64,000 nt of DNA, taken from assembly GCA_905331475.1 (NCBI GenBank), contig CAJNYU010003679.1, positions 46,300-110,299 on the forward strand. Reading direction: 5' to 3'. The stretch's first letter is position 1; each line of letters begins with the position of its first letter. The DNA comes from Rotaria socialis (taxonomy: Eukaryota; Rotifera; Eurotatoria; Philodinida; Philodinidae). The position numbers and the translations under genes were made by a program. Of the stretch, positions 1 through 11,906 are shown in pieces. The notes under the pieces were generated by a model, which saw only the letters and a list, made by a program, of their open reading frames with translations, had not been told where the DNA came from and made no database searches.

Positions 1-563
1 TGTTGGATGACTTTTATACCTATTAACTCGGTAAAATATTTTGCACAGATTGAATAGACATAAAACTAGTAGATCTAGCTGGCACTGTGCAAATCGAATT
101 GTTATTTCTCTTACACTTAATCCATTTCACTGCATGAAAAAATATGCTCATGGCAAAAGTAAATGACAAAAAAAACATTAAAAATTTGCTTCACATCGAA
201 TGAACTTTTTTACCACCAGTGACTCATCGTACTAGTATTACATCTATCCTATATTTTTTGAATTTTTCGATGAAATGAACTCGTATCCTCGGTATCTGTA
301 ATGTATCGTGCGTATCGTACGGATCGGATGGATCGCCATCGTATCCTCTGGATTGTATGGATTGTCACGTATCCCGGATAGATGGGATCCGCTTTTCCCC
401 GTTGGTTTTTATCGTATCTGTTTATTAAAAGTGTGAGAAGAATTAAGTATAACTGTTTTTGGATGACTTTTTCTTTTGATATCGAAGAGATTTTTTCTTA
501 TCGGCAAAAAAAGGAATTTTCGCATAAAATTAGTAAACTTTAATTTTTAGATTTAATAATAAA
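1..563. other. Non-coding stretch with degenerate CGTATC-type repeats
   Basis: No reading frame of substance is seen. Around 285-420 the bases form a run of imperfect CGTATC/GGAT words (atcgtgcgtatcgtacgg and neighbours), a decayed simple repeat of no recognised family. Confidence 0.4.
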
Positions 564-2430
564 ATGTCTTCTAGCTCTTCATCGGCAAGGAAATGTCCAC
601 TATGTTTTAAAAGTATTCTTGTGAAAAATTTTAAACGACACTGCAACAACACTCACAATACTATTGATAATAAAGAAAAGTGTAAAAAATAATTTTTTAA
701 ATTTAAAGGAGACATCAGCATGCAAGTACGACAATCACCAACTTCAGGTTATATTATTCATTTTCAATAACCATCTGATAGCATTATATTTCTAGAAACA
801 AGAATATCAAATGAACCTTTAACATCAACACCATCAAATGAATCAATAATAGATACAAGTGAAGTACCAAATGAATCATCGTTAGTAACACCTATAGTGG
901 TGCTTGAAGAACACGAAATCTCATATTATCGTCAATCTGATGTTGAAATAAAGAATAAATTGTGTGGAGAAATTCAATATGTCGTTAAACAAGCTCAACT
1001 AGCTTTTAAACTTGTTGATATGGCTTTTGATGAAACAATTAGTACGAGAAATTTGTTAATTGAACTAACATCATCAATTGATAAATTGAACGAATCATTA
1101 ACTGATTTATTAATTTCATGTAACGAAGAACTTGAACGAATGCCACTTACATCAATAACTATCGAAGAATTAAAATCAACAGAAAATTTTGTGTCTCGTG
1201 ATCCATCATTAACGAAAGTTTATAATGATCAAGAACTACGATATTTAGTTAGTCAAGGTCCATGCCAACCTATTTTATCACAGTATCCGATTAAGCAAGC
1301 ATATAGGGAAATTCATGATATATGTCATTTTAATCCAATGTGATACAAGGAATTTCCATTAATAGAATATAGCATTTTAACTGATTCAATTTATTGTTTT
1401 TGTTGTCGTTTATTTGCCAATGGATCTGGCACTGAACGATTATAAAATGCTTGGACATCAGCTGGTGTGAAAACATGGAATAAAATGAAAGGGTTTTTAA
1501 TAGTCTGTTCAAAAAATGTTTTCATTAATCGTTGACTCATTTTTTTTATTGCAGGTAGTCAAAGTGCTGGAAAAAGAGAAAAATATACGTGCACATCGAA
1601 AGTGAAGCTCACAAGTTTTCATTACAACGTTATTTGATTTTCAAAGAACGTAAAAATAATGTTGATTATATATTAAATAAAAACCTACAACAACAAGAAC
1701 AACAACAGATCGAACAACAAAAATCCTATCAACAAATCATTGAAATGTTAATTGATTGTGCACGATATTTAGCTCGACAGTGTCTAGCACAAGGGGGAAA
1801 AAGCTGATTTAAATCACAGTAAAACTCAACTTACAATCAATATAAATTAACTGTATTGGAATGAGTTTGCGTGAGTTTCGGTGCCTTTGAATGATTTTAA
1901 GTAATAATTTATGATTTGGAATAGTTTTTAGTTGGTTTAGCAAATTTTTCGTTTTCTCAAACTCATTTTAAATCAGCTAAACTCAGAAAAATCATGAAAC
2001 TCAAAAATCGCTTTTCCCCCCTTGGTCTAGCATGTTGTGGTCAAGAAGATCAAGATGGTAATTTTTATCAATTAGTTCATTTATTATCCCGACACAACTC
2101 AGTGTTGGAAGATTGGATAAAAAATATAAATAATCGTCCATATAAAGTAAATATATTACTACTAATCTCTTCTTCTAAATTAGCAAAGTAATAAACTTTT
2201 CGTTCTAGGTTAATTATATGAGTAAAGATTCTCAAAACGAATTTATACAGCTATTAGGCGATTGTGTGCAACACGAAAATTTATGTGAAATAAAAGAAGC
2301 TTCCTATTATTCAATCATGGCTGATTCTTCAATAGATTCCATTCGACAAGATATGTTATCTATATTTATTCGTTTTGTCAACAAAAATGATGAACCTGAA
2401 GAGTGTTTTGTGTCGATTAATAAAAAAAAC
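564..2430 (+). pseudogene. Broken hAT/ZMYM1-like transposase gene (zinc finger + DUF4371-like)
   Basis: The piece 564-692 starts at an ATG, codes for about 42 aa with a C2H2-type finger (CPLC...H-x4-H) and ends in TAA. From 897 on, the conceptual protein follows the order of ZMYM1-like/DUF4371 proteins of the hAT superfamily: a CFCCRLF block (about 1395-1420), an ES-x-AH block (about 1595-1610), an ARQCLA / GNFYQLVHLL block (about 1765-2090) and a NEFIQLLGDCV...YYSIMADSS block (about 2235-2335). The gene is dead. A TGA lies at 1341-1343, where related proteins carry a residue before the CFCCRLF block, another stop lies near 1443, frames change between blocks, and a MITE at 1790-2024 splits the ARQCLA/GQED block. 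The catalytic core and C-terminal dimerisation region are absent after about 2430. Family assignment comes from motif recall; no search was run. Confidence 0.7.
1790..2024. mobile_element. hAT-type MITE inserted in the transposase relic
   Basis: The left end reads CAAGGGGGAAAAAGC and the right end reads GCTTTTCCCCCCTTG, a terminal inverted repeat of about 13 bp. A second inverted word, gctgatttaaa, lies inside each end. Both sides carry the perfect 8-bp duplication GTCTAGCA (1782-1789 and 2025-2032). Eight-base duplications are typical of hAT elements. The 235-bp element has no coding capacity. With one duplication copy and the element left out, the flanking hAT frame reads through, so insertion came after the host gene arrived. 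Confidence 0.85.
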
Positions 2431-3324
2431 ATAATTGTCTCTCTAATAGCACTATTTACTACATTATATATCATCATCCTCACAGCATGAGCAGTCATAG
2501 AAATTAAAGAATTTCATTAATTGCAATATATTTAAAAACCAAGAAGTGAAATAGTCGCAAATAAATTTCGAATATCATTTCCATGTAATGTATAAAATAA
2601 TTACTAGACAAATGCCAAAATGAAGATAGAAAACCAATGTAGGCATTGAAAATAATGAAATCACTTTAAACTATCTCTGAAAGCAACCGACGATAATCGT
2701 ATTCTTTATATTCTAGATTTTAAAATAGAATATTTCGAATGAAATTGGCATAAGATGGGAGCAGCGCATCGTCTGCTATTACATTTCGTAAGACGGAAGA
2801 AAAATATCAGAAACTCACAATATCTCTAGGAAAACATGCAACTTGGTTTTTGATACGTCCAATCACTTTTGTGTCTTTGTTTTCTTACTTCAGCGGTGAA
2901 GACTTAGCAGTGAAACAATTTTATCGGGAGTTTGGTGTTAGATTCAAAAATCCTAGATCTACCATATTTTTTTCTAATTGCTTAATAAATAATTACCTAA
3001 TCCTCAATCTGCTTTGCTCTCAGTTTCATCACATCAGTCGAACCGTGATTCTTATTCGATTATCTTCAGTGACAATATCTACAACATACAATCAATTACA
3101 CGGAGAACGCTTTAGGTGTAGAAAATGATGACAAAATCTGTAATATTTTATCTTGTTCCAGTTCTCATATCACAATCTATAAACTGAAATAGTGAAATAT
3201 TTTTGAGCTAGATAAGAAAACCAACTGTCTGACTTCATCTCTCATATAGAAGAAAAGTATACAATGATCAAATCAAGAATGTATTCTAGTAGAAGTTCCA
3301 AGAAGGTCGATCGTATTGATATAT
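2431..3324. other. Non-coding stretch
   Basis: An open frame at 2850-3128 has no recognisable domain and AT-driven composition. Nothing else supports a gene here. Confidence 0.4.
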
Positions 3325-6300
3325 CTAAGGTGTGGCACTTTCTTCAGGATAACTATCAATAGTAGGCTGTTCAGTTGGCTTCTTGTTAACTTTTTTCTTT
3401 AATGAATCCAATGAAGTCTCAGGTTCTTTAGTGAAAACTGGGCCATAATTATTCTTGTCCTTTTTCTTGCGATATAGGTACACAGCAGAGGCGATGGCTA
3501 TTGCGACAAAAATTAGTAAGATGGCGACGACGACAATAATAATGATGATAGTGACAATTTGTCGAAGTTTGCTAGTAGTTTCTTTTGTATCCAAAGCTGA
3601 AAAAGCAACGTGAATATGTCATGAATAATATAATAGAAAAATACGAAGATTTCTCATCATATTAACATCGCATTTAGTCAACAAATAACAAATAGAATAT
3701 TGAATCGATTGAGGATGTACATGTGTGTGACTTATCGCCACTAACTGATGTCATAGTCGAATCATAACCTTAAGTTACGCACTAATGCTACACAATTTTC
3801 CGGAATATATGAACTGACTATATTTTATTGTCTCACAGAACCAATTCGATGTAAATTTCGACTGAAAAATCGTCAGAGTAGCTCTATCATGAACTAAAAA
3901 TTTCGATACTCGAGACTGAGTAAACAATAATTGGCAGACTTCAGGTGAAATATCCTGTCACTCAAAGCTATCCGATAAGCACAGTCAAAGTGTAGGAGAC
4001 AAACATACATCACGAAATGGTTCCTTTTTAAAAGTACAGCAAATTTCAGTTTTTATTTTTTCCTTTACCTACATCAGTCACAACTCAACTGATCTCATAT
4101 CAGGCCTTATATTTCATACTCACACGCAGACAGTTCTACATGTATACCACTACGCTCATTCTCACTTACATATATAAACAAAGATGGTATACTTAAGCCA
4201 ATTAGAGACTCACTTTTGGTATTGCAGAAATGGCTTGAGCAACATTCGATACGACCCTTGAAGAAGGCGCCACCATATGATACATAACCCAGTGGTTGAC
4301 TGACGCAATCCGTAATAAAAGTACGTAGAGCGAAGGCTGGATAGGTTTTGCCGGTGACAGAATCTCGTCCCTCGAGACCAATGATCGTCTTAGAAATATT
4401 AATTTCGATATAATAACATGGTTTCTTTTAAACTACTTACAGCACACGCTTCCCTATTACCGGATGATCCTGCTTCATAAACGTTTGGACTAGATTTATT
4501 GAAAATCATGCAACCCTCTAAACCATTTACACGCGAGTCGCATGTATAACACTGAATATGTACACCTTTAATCGCACTGTCTATATGGCCTGTATTGCAT
4601 TCTGGAGAGTTACAACAGAAAACATCCGATTTGCTTAATTCTGAGACGAGTTGGGCGACGTGTGATTCCTTAATAGTTGGTCGACAGCCCTTTTTGTAGT
4701 ACTTGTAGGTCTCGTGACCAAGTGTAATCTATTTAAAAGATTTGATAATGTTAAATTTCAACCGATATCTAGGTTTTTGAAAGCTCCTATCGAACGACTC
4801 TTTTCAACATCATGCATTTGAAATTAATTCTTCTAAGTGAAAATTTTGATATGCAGAATTTGCTACGATATTGGTAAGAATTCTTTTCATATATTGCTGT
4901 TGAAATGCTTAGGAATTTGCAAATCTACAAGTTTTGAGAAACGGCACGATCTACTGTGTCCTGAATTCAGTTCGTGTGAATGTTTCCATTTCTGACTCGA
5001 AGCATTCATCTCTAACTGAGAACTACAAGAAACGTTTGAAAAAAAGTAAAACAATTGAATCCACAGGACAATATATCATCGAAAAAGTATCGAATTCAGT
5101 TTCCAAACGCAAGAAATGCCACAAAGACCGAAATTGAAAATATAACTAGAGAATTTTAAGAGATTTTACTTGTAACAAAGAGACCATAAAAAAGCAATGG
5201 CCGTAGTTCAACTTTGTTGCCATATTCCAGTAAACGACGTACACAAAAGCTTTTTTCTGACCACAAGCTTTCATTATCATCATGGCATCCCATAAAAATC
5301 TTCTTTCATTTCTTTGCGAAGATGCAATATCGAAAGCATACTCTTTTTCTACGAAATCAGTCAATATGTCTTGGATTTAGATATCTACTGAAAAAAATGA
5401 GATTTAATTATATCGCGCGATAGTCATCCTTACTTTTGCCAGTTAGAACATGTCTCGTAGGAGTATGGTAGATGACTGGTCACACTTAAACATATACTCA
5501 ACCCCTATAGGAGAAACTGAATATTTCAAATATATCGTATTCGTTATCAACTACTATACGGAGAATGATCTTATATAGTGATAGATTTCATAAGCGATTG
5601 GCAAGAACCCGAAAAATAGTGTAAACCTAACTACAATCCATACTGATCGGGCCTATTTTTTTCTATTGAATCTAATACATATCTTCAAAATGTTGTCAAA
5701 AGTATTCTTCAGATGTTTCATAGTATCATTCTCCTACTTCAACTATATTTGGCGGAACAATATCTTATCACGTGTTTCAAAATGAGTAAGAGTATCTAAT
5801 TTGTTCAGGAACTAGGAAGTGACAAACGAAATTCTTCCATAGGTAACTCGTCAAACCAAATAACATAATTAAACAATTGATGAAAAATATGTTTCACTCT
5901 CAACTAGAACCTTGATCTTCAGTTTCAACAATTTCAGTTGTTGACAATTAGTTGAAGAAAATAAAAATGAAATTTTACTAACCGAACAAGATTCAGTTGC
6001 ACTGCTAAGAGTAGTAACATAGTCAGCATCATAGACACATATTCCGTGAGTCATTTTGCATTTACCAATATCACATTTGAGAGAAGTGAATGCAGGCAAT
6101 GGTGGAGAAGCCAGAGTATTGCAAAAATCTTCATTACAACAGAATTGGTATGATGAACTGCGACATTCGTGCGATGGCACTAAGCTCCGAGTCGTCAAGC
6201 CTTCGTGAGTTACAGATATCTGAATGACAAAAGATTGATTAATAGTATTCATGATATATGTTGATGCATAATACGATCATACGAACCGAACATGAAGAAA

Positions 6301-6517
6301 GTATATCAGTTTTCCTAGATTTAACTATTTTAACTTTAGTCGAGTTTGGCGAAAATAAAATACCACATTGTTCTCCTCCACTACAAGAATAGCACTCTAA
6401 AGTTTGACTTGTTTGAATACCTGTTAAATAGCATGAGAAAAGTTTCATGAAATTTAATGTGCGTTGTAACTTACAATGAAGCAATGCCAAGTAAAGCACA
6501 CTAAATCGTATCATCAT
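3325..6517 (-). CDS. Six-exon membrane protein with three Ly6/three-finger (uPAR-like) domains
   Basis: Exons on the minus strand, in transcript order: 6517-6475, 6420-6287, 6219-5983, 4728-4441, 4388-4214 and 3596-3325. All have GT-AG borders and compatible phases, giving about 382 aa. The start (MMIRFSVLYLALLHC) is a signal peptide. Three Cys-rich domains follow (about residues 15-105, 106-190 and 190-290). Each begins with a C-x-C or C-Y-x-C motif and ends with CC-x(2-3)-x-CNT (CCNEDFCNT, CCNSPECNT, CCSSHFCNT), the signature end of the Ly6/uPAR fold. Domains 1, 2 and 3 are each cut by a phase-0 intron directly after an xC[S/A] tripeptide, which points to tandem domain duplication. The last exon encodes a strong transmembrane helix (poly-Ile/Val) and a basic cytoplasmic tail, so the protein is probably a type I surface receptor or adhesion protein. 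The intron 4729-5982 is unusually long. Ligand unknown. Confidence 0.8.
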
Positions 6518-9481
6518 TCGTAGAGTTTGTTTCTCACTGTTTTGTTGTTCTGTTTTTTTCTTCGTTGACTAAAATTGTAGAAAATGGCACTCATATTGAT
6601 TTAAGTGCGTATGTGTTGATTAAATATAATAAGATGCGTATATGAAACATTAGCCTTTCAAAAGGTACATATGAGCATACATGTAAAAGCTAAAAGTTGA
6701 ATTCAAGTTGATAGTGTGGCACTATTACCTTAATGCGGCATGTTTTCTTAACTTTCCTAGACGATTCTCATCAAAAACCCTTGTCCAGGCAACGAACAAT
6801 TTATTGTGGAGTGTATTTATCAGGATAAAAAGAACCTTAAGTCTGGTCGATACGGGAACTATCAGTAATTTCACTGCTGTAATTTCTAAAGTCAATTGTA
6901 TAATGAATGGAAATGGATTAGCACAGGAGCAAAGTCATATTGATTGAGTTTTTACTTGGTAAACATGAGTTGAAAAATGAACCAGAATTTTTCTCCATTA
7001 TTATAAATTCAAAAATACTTTAAGTAGTGCATTATAATACCTTCAGCTTTGCTGGCGGTATATAAACGTTGACTATTCTGATGTTTCAACTATTTTTATC
7101 ACTCTCAATAAATACTGTAGTGTCTCAAAAATATAAAAATCTCACAGGCGAAATTTTAACTTTATATGAACCATACGAAAATGTCCTTCACCTAAGCGTA
7201 TCTACAAGACACATCGGGATGCGTTTTCATTAAGTTTGAAAATTGCACAGTAATTTGCACGAAAAATTGCCATTAAATGATGTTGCTGATAAATCACAAG
7301 AAGATTTCAATATATGATAAAGAAAATTGCTACTCAATCAGCAAGCAAGACTGTAAGAAAATATGAAAATAGAGAAGTTAATGTATGATTTTATATTGTA
7401 TCTGTAATACGAACTAATTATTCTAGATTTTTGTTATGAATAAAACTTTCATCACATTCGTCATTTGAAACATTTTCTCTATTATTTAAGTTTATACATC
7501 TTTACTACATTAATGGTTTCTGCTTTGAAAATTAAGTATAATATTCATTTGATTGCAATAGGTTATATTCATCACTATGAGTATTTTTGAATTCATAATA
7601 AGGAAAAAAGGATGCATTTTTCTACGAAGTACGAAAACGTTTGACTCACCCTTGTAAATATCAAAGAGGAAAGAGCTAAAACAAGAAAAAATTGGAGCTA
7701 CCCGACTGTACATATCATCAACATCATCATCGAACGCAAACTCCTTTTCTTCAATGCTACTTATTACAGTCAAACCTCATTATTTCACTATTCATGCATT
7801 TCTCTTTCTTTTGATGCGGCGAGCAAAAGAAAAATCAATGTTTCTATCGCTCCTGTTTCTTTGCTCACGTCTCATTATAGAAACATAACTGTAGAACCTT
7901 GAAAGGCTACTTCTGCATTGACGAGAGAAATCGAATCGCATGCAAAACAACATCATTCATTCGATGTTGCGCTTCCATTTTATCGTCAAGTATTCATCAT
8001 TGGTAGAAGGCTTTTTCTTTTCAAGCGACAGCTTACCTTATTTTCTTCAAAATCATTTGCACATATGAATCATCGGCTGTTCTAAATTTTATACTGAAAT
8101 TATTGCTACTAATAATGCATCTATACGATTATTGGTATTGATTTCTAAGAGGAATCGATTAAACACCACCAAGATGAAAAAACTGATTATAGATAGCGAT
8201 GACATTTTCGAATTTATTTCTAGATATCTGTCATAGTTCTTAATGACTTTCAATACTTGAGGATGTGGGTGCGTTAAACACTCAATAAATTTTAGATCCG
8301 AAGTAGAGTACGACATGTTTCGACTGTTTCTTATAGGGAATCATCATTTTGAATCTTTAGAACATAATAATGCAATGTGACGTCTAAGTTATATTAAAAG
8401 AAACTCATAAAATATTCAAAATTCTTAAAGTCAAAGTCGCAATCCAAGAAAGCTAACTAGGATGATTAAAGGTGTGTCAAAGTTACTGCAATACCATACA
8501 CTTCGTTGATACTGAAACAATCTTAACCAGTAGCATGACGATATCAGTTTGATGGATGTAAACATTTTCGTGGAAAACTTTGAATAAAAAAAAATGAATA
8601 ACATTTTCCTATCAAATTAATCATATTGTTCGATAAATTATTGATGGCATGGAAGAGGACGTTGTTGAATACAAAATTGTTCAAGTTTAAGTGAGATTGT
8701 TCATGATTTCGGTAGATGTAGATTGCTCGAATGAAAGGTATAATTACAGTAGGTGCTGTTGTCGTATATTCGGTAATATTTCTATATTGATCATGCCATC
8801 GATAGAGAGTTTTTGCTATACTATTGTGATCTATAATGAAAAATCTAAGACGTATATGGAGAATTAAAAAAATATGGTAACGAATTAAGTCATTTAAGAG
8901 AAAATGGAAATTAACAAATCAAATCAAATTTATGATGATTGTTGTTTCGATTATTTGGATTCATATGAGCTCTTCAGTTTTTGTTTCAAAAGTGTATCCG
9001 AATCACCTTCCTGACGATAATCGGGAAGAAGCGTAGTTTTTGTTCTACAATCGGCGATGTCCGTGAAAGAATGATAAGTACTATTAATAGTAACGATCAA
9101 AACGCTCAATCGAAAAAAATGGATATCTTAAAAAAGAAGAAAAGAAATAAGTAGAAAATAATTATCATGTCTTTCATATTCGTTCAAGACTAAAGGACTT
9201 TCCTATTTAGTTTCTATTTTGTATATAGAGAAACAGAAAAGTCTGTCCCATCGCACTGAGAAAGATAATTATTTATCTATAGGACGCACTCCTAGAGACA
9301 GAATTTCGTTTTCATATCCGAACAGACAAAAAACATTTTGTAAAGTATTTTAAATAGATATCCAGACAAATCAAACTGATATCGCTTAGATTAATACCTA
9401 ACAGAGAGAGAGAGAGAGAGAGAACCAGAAAAATTGTGCATTTGATAAAAATTTCAGTTCAATCCAATGTATTGATCCTAA
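6518..9481. other. Long stretch without a convincing gene
   Basis: No domain is recognised. A minus-strand piece near 7647-7770 (open, acidic, followed by a GTGAGT donor) could be a lone exon but has no partner. A TGTGGG-type motif lies at 8259-8303. A short (GA)n microsatellite is at about 9404-9423. Confidence 0.4.
8259..8303. repeat. Dispersed TGTGGG-type motif, copy 1
   Basis: It starts gaggatgtgggtgcgtt and runs on to actcaataaattttagat and cgaag. The same word order recurs at 26161-26224 and in shortened form at 46114-46150. The first 13 bases, gaggatgtgggtg, are identical at 54513-54525. Confidence 0.5.
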
Positions 9482-9751
9482 AAATATGTTGCATTATACG
9501 GAGAAATGCAGAGGAATATTTCTCATCAAATTCTCGACCTCACTCAACTCAAACAGACACCTGTAGATAAATCATTCAAAGTTGCCACTGATCTAGCGGA
9601 TATTATTGAGATTTCTAAAAACATCTAATGCGTTAATTATAGTGAATGGAACGCAAAAATATTGGAAAAATACACACCTAACTTATCGAAAGTGAAAGAA
9701 ACCGCTAAACTTCATGGGATTATTGCCATATATGACGGGAAAAATTTTTAA
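9482..9751 (+). pseudogene. Possible ORF relic with one in-frame stop
   Basis: One frame runs from about 9482, through an ATG at 9506, to TAA at 9749-9751, broken only by TAA at 9626-9628. The conceptual peptide is balanced and helix-prone (for example ILDLTQLKQTPVDKSF and WNAKILEKYTPNLSKVKETA), unlike random AT-rich DNA. No family is recognised. It may be a lost exon or a decayed small gene. Confidence 0.3.
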
Positions 9752-11906
9752 ATGGTTTCCACTGATAATAAAAAATTGTTAAGAGTGAACTTTTGAGCAA
9801 AGTAATGGCATACGATAGTTTTCACTGGTAGCGCTCATACAGTAAATACAAGTAAACAATTTAAATCTACTAAAATGCAGATATTTTATTAGATTACATA
9901 AATTTAAAACAAAAAGTGAATGCGATCGTCTGAATCAAAATGTTTTATCCTAGTGTATATACATATGTGACATTAATTTGATCACACAAACCTCTCAAAG
10001 CGACTTTCTCAATTTTCTCCAAATAGTGTATTTCTTAAGGGTTTTTAGTCTTTTCGAGCATATTCCAACTCAATAACGTACATTGGGACCTATCAACTAA
10101 TGAATCCAGCTCCTTCTTTCGAGCTGATATTTCAGGCTATTTTTGTCAATAAGTCTCAGAATAGAAAAAATGAGATCAATACAAACAGATCTCGGTCTCC
10201 TAACACTTGTTTGCTAGGAAATTTTTATCTTCTACTCAATAAACAATGGACAATAACACCGACAGATGAAACCTCAGGTCAAGACCCATTTACTATAATT
10301 CAGCGAACATTTTTCTTTTTCCTTCTGTCTAAAAACTTCTGTTGCTATTGACTCAATTTGTATTTTTTCTCCTGATTTTTAATTCTACTTCTTGATTCTT
10401 ATTTTTGTCGATTAATTTAATAAAATTACATTTATATAATATTCTCTTTTACTTTTGATTGAAGCGATTGCTGAAAATCAAGAGTTGAGATTAACTGATT
10501 GATTTAACTAAAATTCAAACAACCGAATATCAACGAATTTAATAAAAATTCTTCGTGATCTTTTCACGATCATAGCATATTTATGGAATCTAAAATCATC
10601 TGATGATGGCCTTTAAATAAGATCAAAATCTAGATCATGGTTTGCTCGGCACGCCCTAAACGTTTTTTATGAAAAAAAATTTCATAAAAGCCAGTAACAA
10701 AACTATTCGTTTTGAAAGAATAAGATTAATTATGATGCTATAATAAGCTCTATTACCCAGCACTTCTGTAAAGTATCTGCGGAAGTCATATTGTCACAAA
10801 AAATATTCCCATGGAACAATAAAGTCATCCCATCCTATGGGATTATGAATTTATTCCATTCGGAGCTCCGATAGAACGAAAAAGAAATTGTGGGAAAGTA
10901 TCGTGTCTCGTTTGTTATTTAGCACAATGTATGTCAATTTTCTCCCACATAGAACTCTGGCATATATAAATATCATTTGTACATTGTAAATATATACAAA
11001 ACTAGTTATATATACTCCTATCAGCATCGCTATCGCATTATCAAAGTGGTAAGTTTAAATATTGTTTCTTTCGGGTACAATTTATAATTGATATTAATCA
11101 TTTTAGAATAAATGAAATTAAAAAATCCATAAAAAAGCATTAGAGAATTTTAGTACTTCAATATCAATATTTATCAGTATTTTTGATATTAATTAAGAAG
11201 TTACCAAATCAACTGTATAATTCTTTGTCTTTCTTCTCGTGTATAATTTTTCGAGATACGATTTTGAGTTCTTGATATAAATCCAAATAGTTGTTTGAGT
11301 GACAGATTGATGACGTTTCTGTCACGATTCTTCATGGAACAAAGCATACATAGAGAGAAGTCGATTTTCTGAATCCATTGTTGGTCTAAAATTATCATTG
11401 CAATGGTCAATAAAATTTATTTTAAACAAAATAAATGATTTAAAATCTGGAGAAAATTAAAAACTTTTTCAATAGTAGAGAACTGTGTCACTGCTAATCT
11501 TCAAACGAGTGTCGTAGGATAAACCAAGAAAAATATAAATTAGAAAATCAAGCCTCGCGCTTGAGTCTTTAAATTAAGTTCTACAGTTTGTATCAGCTCT
11601 GACTCGAATCTTATATAATACAAATCCGACTAAAAAAAGCAATGGTTAATACGAAATTCATTTTTCAAAAACGTTCTCTGAATGTACATAAATAGATGCT
11701 GATACAGATTTATCCAATATATTTTGTGTATTATGATGCCTTATTATTTCATCATAATGTACTCATGTATGTTTCTTCCGAGAAATAGTTTTCACCTCGA
11801 GTGAAAAGTTTTTATGAGAAAAATATTTCTACGGTAAAATAGCTATTTTATCAACTTTACCATTCTAGAAACATCTTCTATTTTTCAACAACGAAAAGAT
11901 TGCACC
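9752..11906. other. Non-coding stretch upstream of the CAP gene
   Basis: No supported gene. An imperfect hairpin lies at about 10811-10857 (atggaacaata...tttattccat arms). At 10961-11050 a TATA-like word (catatataaatatc) is followed some 80 bases later by a good splice donor (gtggtaagttt), which could mark a promoter and a non-coding first exon. Confidence 0.35.
10961..11050 (+). promoter_or_regulatory. Candidate promoter/5' non-coding exon
   Basis: TATA-like catatataaatat at about 10967, then an exon-like stretch ending at the donor gtggtaagt (about 11046-11054). If used, it would splice to an acceptor just before the CAP gene start at 11907. This is inference from spacing only. Confidence 0.2.

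Noticed and set aside
2850..3128. 92-aa open frame on the plus strand
   Set aside because: No domain, no splice context and composition like the surroundings.
9404..9423. (GA)n, (CA)n and (GAT)n microsatellites
   Set aside because: Short ordinary simple repeats; no sign of function.
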